This document shows positions 30,785-37,911 of a DNA stretch of 64,000 nucleotides, piece after piece. The DNA comes from Methylococcales bacterium (GTDB taxonomy: Bacteria; Pseudomonadota; Gammaproteobacteria; Methylococcales; Methylomonadaceae): NCBI GenBank assembly GCA_028715725.1, contig JAQURG010000005.1, positions 1 to 64,000 of the forward strand. The letters are read 5' to 3'. A program made the translations under genes and the position numbers. Within the stretch, counting starts at the first letter, position 1. Each line of letters opens with the position of its first letter. Under the pieces are notes generated by a model. It ran no database searches, had not been told where the DNA came from, and saw nothing but the letters and a program-made list of their open reading frames with translations.

Positions 30785-31617
30785 AAATGTGCGACACTAA
30801 CAGATAAATGATTGGATAAATATTCACTCACGCATTGTCGATGGCAGGATTTAGGCTTTTCTTCGAAGCAAGTTAATGCAATACGTTTACCTTCATATAA
30901 AGTAATAATTAGTTCTTGAAGATAAATTTTCTTTTCTGGCAAGCTCTGTCTATATTCATCAAATAATTCAATATAGTCAGATTCGCTATTTAAATTCTGA
31001 CGTTTTTGAGAAATAATTCCTAATTCTGGTATGTGCTTATATTTAATACCGAATTTAGGTAAAGTTACAGATAACACACCTTTAGAAAAACCGAATTTAC
31101 GACTTAATGGGTTTCTCCGAAGGTCATAAAGGATGTTTATATTATTTTGAATTAGCTTGTTTAGATAGCGTTCAAGACTTAATCCTTCATACCCAATAGT
31201 AAAAAGTTCTTTATCATGTTGAGAACAATTTTGTAAGACGTTGTTGGGATAACGTTCATTAATCAATTTAGTTAAGCTTTCTCCTACTAAATCTTTATAA
31301 TCGCGAATCCATCCAGATATTAGCCAACGCTCTTCTTTTTTCGAGCCACTACCTAAATAAGGCTTATCCTTTAAAAAAATTGTATTTTCTGATGTTCCAA
31401 TCCAACCTTTTTGTTCCAAAACTTCTAAATCAGATGTAGCTTGAAAAGAATGGTAATTATCGTCATAACGCACAGAATCATAATAGTTAAGCGACATTTC
31501 TTGATGAGATAAAAACAATAGCTGCTGAAAGTCAGTTGTTGAAATACAGCCACTCTGCTCCAACAAGAACAGTAAAAAACGTTGTCGGTGATAAGTCGGT
31601 GCAAGTCGGCTCGTCAT
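30781..31617 (-). CDS. Panacea-like/DUF488 fusion protein
   Basis: The 278-residue protein has two parts. Residues about 8-80 (RFLLFLLEQSGCISTTDFQQ, FQATSDLEVLEQKGWI) resemble the SocA/Panacea type found in antitoxins. Residues about 135-278 are a DUF488 domain (FTIGYEGLSLERYL, YDLRRNPLSRKFGFSK, ending LTCFEEKPKSCHRQ with the conserved Cys pair and His-Arg). It starts at ATG 31617 (GTG 31623 is possible) 2 bases after the prfB stop, so it is expressed from the prfB transcript. DUF488 has no established function. Confidence 0.7.
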   Translation of the reverse strand: MTSRLAPTYHRQRFLLFLLEQSGCISTTDFQQLLFLSHQEMSLNYYDSVRYDDNYHSFQATSDLEVLEQKGWIGTSENTIFLKDKPYLGSGSKKEERWLISGWIRDYKDLVGESLTKLINERYPNNVLQNCSQHDKELFTIGYEGLSLERYLNKLIQNNINILYDLRRNPLSRKFGFSKGVLSVTLPKFGIKYKHIPELGIISQKRQNLNSESDYIELFDEYRQSLPEKKIYLQELIITLYEGKRIALTCFEEKPKSCHRQCVSEYLSNHLSVSVAHL

Positions 31618-31619
31618 AA

Positions 31620-32718
31620 TCACAACCCGCTCTTCAAACTGGCTTCTATAAACTGATCCAGATCACCATCCAGAACCGCCTGGGTATTGCCTGTTTCCAC
31701 GCCGGTGCGCAAATCCTTGATGCGCGATTGATCCAGAACATAGGAACGAATCTGGCTGCCCCAGCCGATATCGGATTTGGTGTCTTCCAGGGCCTGAGCG
31801 GTTTCACTGCGCTTGCGCATTTCCAGTTCATACAATTTGGCTTTTAATTGCTTCATCGCCGTATCGCGGTTTTTATGCTGTGAACGGTCGCTCTGGCATT
31901 GCACGACAATGCCGGTCGGATTATGCGTCATACGCACGGCTGATTCGGTTTTATTGATGTGCTGGCCGCCCGCGCCGCTGGCTCGATAAACATCCACGCG
32001 AATATCGGCAGGGTTGATGTCTATATTAATATCGTCATCAATTTCAGGCGCTACAAATACCGAGGCAAATGAGGTATGGCGGCGGTTGCCGGAATCAAAA
32101 GGTGATTTTCTGACCAGGCGGTGCACGCCGGTTTCGGTGCGCAGCCAGCCAAAGGCATAGTCGCCTTCAAATTTGATCGTGGCGCTTTTAATGCCCGCGA
32201 CATCGCCGGGCGACTCTTCAATCAGTTCGGTTTTAAATCCTCTGCTTTCACCCCAACGCAAATACATCCGTTCGATGATGGAAGCCCAATCTTGGGCTTC
32301 GGTGCCGCCGGATCCCGATTGTATATCCAGGAAGGCATTGTTGGCGTCCATTTCACCTGAAAACATGCGCCGGAATTCAAGGTCGGCCACTTTTTTTTCA
32401 AAATGCGCCAAATCATCAACAACCGTATCGACGGTTTCTTCATCCTCTTCATCAAACGCCATAAACAGCAGTTCTTCGGCATCGGTTAAGCCGCGTTCCA
32501 GCTCATTAATGGTGTTGACGATGGCTTCCAACTGGCCGCGTTCTTTGCCTAAGGCTTGGGCCTGTTCAGGATTGTCCCAGATTTTTGGATTTTCCAGTTC
32601 TCTTAAAACTTCGACCAGGCGTTCACTCTTGGCATCAAAGTCAAAGATACCTCCTAAGCGCGTCTCCACGGCTTTTCAGGTCGGCAATTTTATTTTTAAT
32701 CGGATTTATTTCTTGCAT
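31620..32718 (-). CDS. prfB: Peptide chain release factor 2 with programmed +1 frameshift
   Basis: The gene is two frames joined by a programmed frameshift. The first 25 codons run from the ATG at 32718 ([15 protein letters not shown]... to RRYL) to the slip site CTT TGA C, with the TGA at 32643-32641. An SD-like AGGAGG at 32655-32650 precedes it by three bases. Skipping one T at 32643 continues as [13 protein letters not shown]. Total length is 365 residues, as in E. coli. The RF2 tripeptide SPF is in RKSPFDSG and the catalytic GGQ is in [12 protein letters not shown]. It terminates translation at UGA and UAA and controls its own synthesis through the in-frame UGA. Confidence 0.97.
32641..32655 (-). 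promoter_or_regulatory. prfB: RF2 autoregulatory frameshift signal
   Basis: Read on the minus strand: AGG AGG TAT CTT TGA. The internal Shine-Dalgarno, the slippery CTT and the UGA stop match the classical RF2 signal exactly, including the 3-base spacing. Confidence 0.95.
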
Positions 32719-32934
32719 GGAGTATTTTTAATCAATGACTGTTTGTCGATACCAAAGCCATCGGTGGGCTTTAGCCGATAAAAATTTAAAAAAGGATCAA
32801 TTATAAACTATAAGCGGGACCTGTTCATGCAGAACTTGGCATTAACAACCGGTCTTCATAGGATGATTAATGCTACCATAGCACGTTTTTTACGATCGCT
32901 CCGGATAGCGGTAACCTTGGAAGGCTAAATCAAA

Positions 32935-33834
32935 ATGAAAAATATTATTGTGATGTCAGGGGATATCGGCAGCGGTAAATCATCAGTGGCCGCTGCGCTG
33001 AAGCAGATAACGGGCTATGAAATCATCGGCACCGGAACCATACAACGCGCCATCGCCAAAAGACGCGGCGTAACTACCCTGGAGCTGAACAGAATATCAC
33101 AAACAGACCGAAGCATTGATGATGAAATCGATTCTTATGTGGTTGAAACAGGCAAAACACAAGATAACCTGATTCTCGATTCCAGGCTGGCCTGGCACTT
33201 TATCCCTACAGCGTTTAAAGTGTTTTTATCAGTTGATCCTGTCGTAGGCGCCGAACGCGTATTTAAGGCGTCGCGAAGTGATGAAGATAACCCCTCCCTG
33301 GAAGAGACGCTTGAAAATAATCTCAAACGCCAGGCAATTGAGGACCAACGCTTTCACAAGCTCTATAACGTGAATTTTCGAAAATACGGCAATTACGACC
33401 TGGTCATCGATACTTCCTATACCTCACCCGAAAACATTGCCGCAAAAATCAGGGACTGTTTTGAAAAATGGCACAGTCATCGTCCGTATTCATCCTTGTG
33501 GATAGCTCCGATAAAGTTATTACCGACGCAAGCTGTGAAAGAAGTTATCGGCTCGGACTATCAGCTTGCCGATAATGGCATTCAGGAATATCAGGCTGTA
33601 GACGTTTTTGTCTGCAACGGTTTTATCTATATCCAGGATGGGCACAAGCGGACAATGGCAGCGTACAAGGCCGGCTGTGATTTGATTCCCGCCAGAATTT
33701 TAACGGAAGAGTCTGCGGCAGGCGGTAGTCAGGTTACTTTATCCATGCTGCAGGATTGGGAAGAAGCGTTGGGTTTTAAATACACAATTTATCCTCAGGA
33801 AATTTCGTGGCACAATATCGACTCAACCATTTAA
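32935..33834 (+). CDS. Cytidylate kinase-like domain fused to a ParB-like domain
   Basis: The 299-residue protein joins two domains. Residues 1 to about 185 are a P-loop kinase with Walker A GDIGSGKSS (about 9-17) and features of archaeal-type CMP kinases (GTGTIQRAIAKRRGVTTLEL, NLKRQAIEDQRF, YDLVIDTS). Residues about 190-299 resemble the ParB/sulfiredoxin fold, with the nucleotide-binding motif DGHKRTMAAYKAG. Such a fusion is unusual; the function is unknown. A PPOX-fold gene follows after 11 bases, probably in the same operon. Confidence 0.65.
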   Translation: MKNIIVMSGDIGSGKSSVAAALKQITGYEIIGTGTIQRAIAKRRGVTTLELNRISQTDRSIDDEIDSYVVETGKTQDNLILDSRLAWHFIPTAFKVFLSVDPVVGAERVFKASRSDEDNPSLEETLENNLKRQAIEDQRFHKLYNVNFRKYGNYDLVIDTSYTSPENIAAKIRDCFEKWHSHRPYSSLWIAPIKLLPTQAVKEVIGSDYQLADNGIQEYQAVDVFVCNGFIYIQDGHKRTMAAYKAGCDLIPARILTEESAAGGSQVTLSMLQDWEEALGFKYTIYPQEISWHNIDSTI

Positions 33835-33845
33835 GGAACAGCCAC

Positions 33846-34502
33846 ATGAACGATTTGTACAGTCTGGAGCACCGCCAGTTGCAAGACCAGTATGATACCC
33901 GCAATCTGGCCGATCGCCTGCAGCAAGTCATCATTGAAAACCAGGTGAGCGATCAGCATCGGCCTTTTATCGAAAGCAGGGACTTCTTTTTTCTGACCAC
34001 CATCGACCATCGGGGTTACCCGACCTGTTCCTATAAGGGCGGCAATCCAGGTCTGGTAAGAGTGGTCGATCCGCAAACGCTGGCATTTCCCAGCTATGAC
34101 GGTAACGGCATGTTTCTGTCGATGGGCAATATTCAGGGCAATGCCAAAATCGGGCTGCTGTTTATCGATTTCGAAACTCCGCATCGTATACGCGTGCATG
34201 GTGATGCCGGCATTCGGCCCAATGATCCGTTATTGGCCGAATATCCCGGCGCCGAAATGATCGTGAGAGTGAAAATCAGCGAAATATTCATTAACTGCCC
34301 GCGCTATATCCACCGCATGAGCCGTATTCAAACTTCAAAATACGTACCTCAGGAAGGAAAAGAAACACCTGTACCACAATGGAAGCGTATCGATGCTGTA
34401 CAAGACGCTCTTCCTGCCTGTGATCAAGGTATTGCGGAAAAGCTGGGCGGAACTATCACCCCCGAGGAATACGGCGCAATGGTCATGAATGGACAAGGCT
34501 GA
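33846..34502 (+). CDS. Pyridoxamine 5'-phosphate oxidase-fold protein
   Basis: The 218-residue protein belongs to the flavin-binding PPOX split-barrel group (FIESRDFFFLTTIDHRGYP, then AFPSYDGNGMFLSMGNIQGN, then IRVHGDAGI). These proteins bind FMN or F420 and act as small-molecule oxidoreductases; the substrate is unknown. The ATG at 33846 has a good AAGGA site and is chosen over 33807. It directly follows the kinase-ParB gene. Confidence 0.8.
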   Translation: MNDLYSLEHRQLQDQYDTRNLADRLQQVIIENQVSDQHRPFIESRDFFFLTTIDHRGYPTCSYKGGNPGLVRVVDPQTLAFPSYDGNGMFLSMGNIQGNAKIGLLFIDFETPHRIRVHGDAGIRPNDPLLAEYPGAEMIVRVKISEIFINCPRYIHRMSRIQTSKYVPQEGKETPVPQWKRIDAVQDALPACDQGIAEKLGGTITPEEYGAMVMNGQG

Positions 34503-34683
34503 TTTTTTACTGATGCATTGCCGAAACCAGAGGAATCACTTGGATCGGCTAATGCAAAAATCTATCAAGCAAACTGCAGCGATGTGCTTCGTCTTATCCT
34601 TATTGCGTTGTTAAGATTCGGCTGCCAGCTTTAGCGCCTGATTCAAACTGTTAATCCCTCATCAAATCGAAGCGATAAAGCGG

Positions 34684-36057
34684 CTACATCTCGGCAACAA
34701 TATCCAGCGCTTCAGAAAGCGTTGAAACTGCGTGAATCTCCAGGCCCTTAACCGGTGTTTTCGGTGCATTGGCTTTCGGAATCACGGCTTTTTTAAAGCC
34801 ATGTTTTGCTGCATCATTAAGGCGCGCATGACCGTTGGCGACCGGCCTGATTTCACCATTTAAGCCCAACTCTCCAAAAAAGAACACATCATGCGGAATC
34901 ACCTTATCCTTTAGACTGGAAACAATCCCGACAACAATCGCTAAATCTGAACTGGTTTCTGTCACTTTAATGCCGCCGACGACATTGGTATAAATTTCAT
35001 CCTGTGCAGTAAAAACGCCGCCGTGCCGGTAGAGCACAGCCAATAACATGGCCAGACGGTTTTGATCGATACCGACGGCCAATCGTCTGGGATTGCCGTA
35101 CTGACATTCAGTCACCAGAGCCTGAATTTCCACTAGCAGAGGCCGCGTGCCTTCCCAAAGCACCGTAACTACGCTACCCGAAGAAGGCTTTTCCGCTCTG
35201 TTTAAAAACATCGCGGAAGGGTTCTTGACTTCCTTGAGCCCTGAATTGTCCATTGCAAAAAAACCCAGTTCACCGACGCTGCCAAAGCGGTTTTTATCGG
35301 CCCTTAAAACACGGAAGCGGGCATCATCGGTCGAGCCCAGCATGACCTGAGTATCGACAATGTGGCTTAAGGTCATGGGGCCTGCCAATGACTGGTCCTT
35401 GGTTACATGTCCCACCATGAAAATGGAGACAAGATTCTTTTTGGCATATTGAGTCAGGTAACTGGCCGATTCCCTGACTTGAGAAACCGATCCCGGCGCA
35501 GAATCTGCCTCCTGTGTCTGCATTACCTGGATCGAGTCAATGACCAGAATTTGCGGTTTGATTTCATCGAGTATATCGCAAATACGCTGCACCGAAGTTT
35601 CCATCAGCATCATGATTTTATCGGCCGTAAGCTTCAGCCGGTACGCTCTTTCAGCAATCTGTTGCAGCGATTCCTCGCCTGACACATACAGCACGCTGAT
35701 AGCCCGATCGGCAATGTTGGCAATGGCCTGTAATAACAGCGTGCTCTTACCGGCCCCCGGCGCTCCGCCAATCAATACTACGCTGCCTCTGACAATGCCG
35801 CCGCCTAAAACACGGTCGAATTCAGAAATTCCGGTTGAAATGCGCTCAGCCTGAGATAAACTGATGTCAGACAATAATTTAACTTCGGATCGGCTTCCGG
35901 CATAACCTGTGCGGCTGCTGCGCTCCGTACTTGCAGAGCCCAGCCTGACTTCCTTGATGGTGTTCCATTCGCCGCAACTGGTGCATTGTCCGCCCCAGCG
36001 CGGAAAATCCGCACCGCATTGGTCGCAAACAAAAGCCGTTTTGATTTTTTTACTCAT
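34684..36057 (-). CDS. radA: DNA repair protein RadA
   Basis: The 457-residue protein has the N-terminal zinc finger CDQCGADFPRWGGQCTSCG, a RecA-like core with Walker A GGAPGAGKST, the RadA-specific motif KNRFG in RADKNRFGSVGE, and a C-terminal Lon-protease-like domain (HDVFFFGELGLNGEIRPV). It is a branch-migration helicase in recombination. It is monocistronic on the minus strand. Confidence 0.97.
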   Translation of the reverse strand: MSKKIKTAFVCDQCGADFPRWGGQCTSCGEWNTIKEVRLGSASTERSSRTGYAGSRSEVKLLSDISLSQAERISTGISEFDRVLGGGIVRGSVVLIGGAPGAGKSTLLLQAIANIADRAISVLYVSGEESLQQIAERAYRLKLTADKIMMLMETSVQRICDILDEIKPQILVIDSIQVMQTQEADSAPGSVSQVRESASYLTQYAKKNLVSIFMVGHVTKDQSLAGPMTLSHIVDTQVMLGSTDDARFRVLRADKNRFGSVGELGFFAMDNSGLKEVKNPSAMFLNRAEKPSSGSVVTVLWEGTRPLLVEIQALVTECQYGNPRRLAVGIDQNRLAMLLAVLYRHGGVFTAQDEIYTNVVGGIKVTETSSDLAIVVGIVSSLKDKVIPHDVFFFGELGLNGEIRPVANGHARLNDAAKHGFKKAVIPKANAPKTPVKGLEIHAVSTLSEALDIVAEM

Positions 36058-36343
36058 GCCTGATTTAATCCTGAAAAATTCGTTATTCGTATGGAAAGAG
36101 CCGCTTTACATACTGCCGCTATCCTGAAGAATGGAGCGCACCTCTTTATTATCCGTCTGGCAGCCGTTCAGGTCGCAATAAGCAACAGCGCGTTTATGTT
36201 AGATATAAAAGTTATATGTGCTTGCATCCTTGCAGTTACATCTTATTTTATGTGATCATTTTCTTTTGGAAATACAGCCATGCCATCATGATCATTCTGT
36301 ATTGGATAGTGATTTTGGACAGTGCAACTCATCAGATAATTTT

Positions 36344-37012
36344 ATGACAAACAAAAAAAACATTAAAATCAAGGTCAAATATCCTACACCGGGAAGCAGG
36401 CCGGAAAAAGACCATTCTGTACCCGATATGGTCACCGTATGGAATGTTAAGCGAATATTGCTGGCCTTGGGTTGCATTGTATTGATTTTATTTTCGATAT
36501 TCCTTTTTATTAAGGATGATGACCGAAAAGCTGATTTGCAGCCGCAGACGGTCTTGCCTGAAAAAGTCGATGGGCAAGAAACGGATCGGCAAGCTCAGGC
36601 ACAAAAGTTGCCTGAAAAACAGGCAAATGTAGCCGAAAAAAAAGTTGATGCACCGGCTGAGCCGAAAGCGGACGCTGGCAATCACGTACAAAGATCATTA
36701 CTGACTTACAAGCTTCGTAAGAATGAACCGGCAGGCGAGATCAGCTTTCCAGTGAAAGTCAGCAAGAAAAAGCCCATAAAGATTTATTATTTTGTTGAAT
36801 TGACCGGAATGAAAGGCCGAACGGTTTACCACGAATGGATGCTGGACGGCGAGCTCATTTCCAGAAAAAAAATAAATATCTCTTCTGATAACTGGCGCAC
36901 ATCAAGCCGCCAAATGTTTTATTACACAGCCAAGCCTAACTGGACAGTAAGGACGGTGGATGAAAATGGTCAGGTAATAGATGAAAAGCACTTTGATGTT
37001 ATCGCTGAATAA
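36344..37012 (+). CDS. DUF2914 family membrane protein
   Basis: The 222-residue protein has a short cytoplasmic N terminus, one membrane helix (about 38-59, ILLALGCIVLILFSIFLFI), a charged Glu/Lys/Gln/Pro linker and a C-terminal DUF2914 domain (VYHEWMLDGELISRKKINIS, NWRTSSRQMFYYT, WTVRTVDENG). The frame is open to 36218 but the ATG at 36344 fits the topology better. The function of DUF2914 is unknown. Confidence 0.7.
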   Translation: MTNKKNIKIKVKYPTPGSRPEKDHSVPDMVTVWNVKRILLALGCIVLILFSIFLFIKDDDRKADLQPQTVLPEKVDGQETDRQAQAQKLPEKQANVAEKKVDAPAEPKADAGNHVQRSLLTYKLRKNEPAGEISFPVKVSKKKPIKIYYFVELTGMKGRTVYHEWMLDGELISRKKINISSDNWRTSSRQMFYYTAKPNWTVRTVDENGQVIDEKHFDVIAE

Positions 37013-37023
37013 ACAGCATTTAC

Positions 37024-37075
37024 CCTGGTATCGTTCCCTCGCCTCAGCATGGAAACGATAGCGTAGGGACGAGGA
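37024..37075. repeat. Imperfect REP-like palindrome
   Basis: TATCGTTCC and GGAAACGATA (one base longer) flank CTCGCCTCAGCAT, followed by GCGTAGGGACGAGG. This form resembles dispersed GTTCCC...GGGAAC repeats in other gammaproteobacteria. It sits between the convergent DUF2914 and cvfB genes. Only one copy is in the window, so it cannot be confirmed here. Confidence 0.4.
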
Positions 37076-37903
37076 TCAAACCAGCCTGATTCCATTCTTA
37101 TCAATAGTGATTAATTCTTTCTTATATAACGCCCCGATCGCTTGTTTAAATACTTTTTTACTGACGCCGAAGGCCGCATAGATGTCTTCGGGCGGACTTT
37201 TGTCGCTTAACATCAGTACGCCATCGTTTTCTGTTAGCTTGATTAAAATCTTATCGGTCAGTAATACCACTTTACCGTAGCCGGGCTGATGCAGGCTGAG
37301 ATCAATTTTATGATCCTCTCTTATCTGTTTAATGTAGCCTTCCAGCTTCTGGCCTTTTGTGACCGGCTGGAAAAGCTCATTTTGATACAGCATGCCCCAG
37401 TGCGCGTTATTTACGATCGCCTTGACGCCCAATTCGGTTTTATCGGCAATGATCAATGAGACCTTTTGGCCGGCTTCAAAATCATCCGATTCATCAGTGA
37501 GAAAACGATCTATTTTGGTGGTGGCGGCAATACGGTTTTTGTCGTCGAGAAATATTTTGACCAGATAAGACCTGCCGACTTCCATTTCGTGGTGTTGTTC
37601 GCCAAAGGGAACCAGTAAGTCTTTGGGCAAGCCCCAATCCAGAAAGGCGCCCACATAATTAAGCGACACCACCTTTAACCAGGCAATATCATCGACTTGT
37701 GCCAACGGCATCTGGGTGGTTGCCGCCAGATGCCCTTCCGAATCGACATAGACAAACACCTCAAGATTATCGCCAACCTGGCAGCTTGCGGATAATTTTT
37801 TATCAACCAACAGGACTTTTCCTGATGTGCCGCTACCGAGGTAGATGTCGGCGCCTTGTTTTTTAACAACGTTCAGTTTATTAACTTTCCCGATATTTAA
37901 CAT
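37076..37903 (-). CDS. CvfB-like S1 RNA-binding protein
   Basis: The 275-residue protein has tandem S1-like domains (about 1-60, 65-130 with VGAFLDWGLPKDLLVPFGEQ, and 145-205) and a C-terminal winged helix (AAFGVSKKVFKQAIGALYK). This is the CvfB/YitL architecture, an RNA-binding regulator. The ATG at 37903 matches family N termini; a TTG at 37915 would overlap the rapA stop. It follows rapA on the minus strand. Confidence 0.85.
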   Translation of the reverse strand: MLNIGKVNKLNVVKKQGADIYLGSGTSGKVLLVDKKLSASCQVGDNLEVFVYVDSEGHLAATTQMPLAQVDDIAWLKVVSLNYVGAFLDWGLPKDLLVPFGEQHHEMEVGRSYLVKIFLDDKNRIAATTKIDRFLTDESDDFEAGQKVSLIIADKTELGVKAIVNNAHWGMLYQNELFQPVTKGQKLEGYIKQIREDHKIDLSLHQPGYGKVVLLTDKILIKLTENDGVLMLSDKSPPEDIYAAFGVSKKVFKQAIGALYKKELITIDKNGIRLV

Positions 37904-37911
37904 GGAATGGC

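Noticed and set aside
32222..32482. Alternative minus-strand frame inside prfB
   Set aside because: It is a shadow of the release factor frame and contains no independent motif; the only real frame change is the programmed one near 32643.
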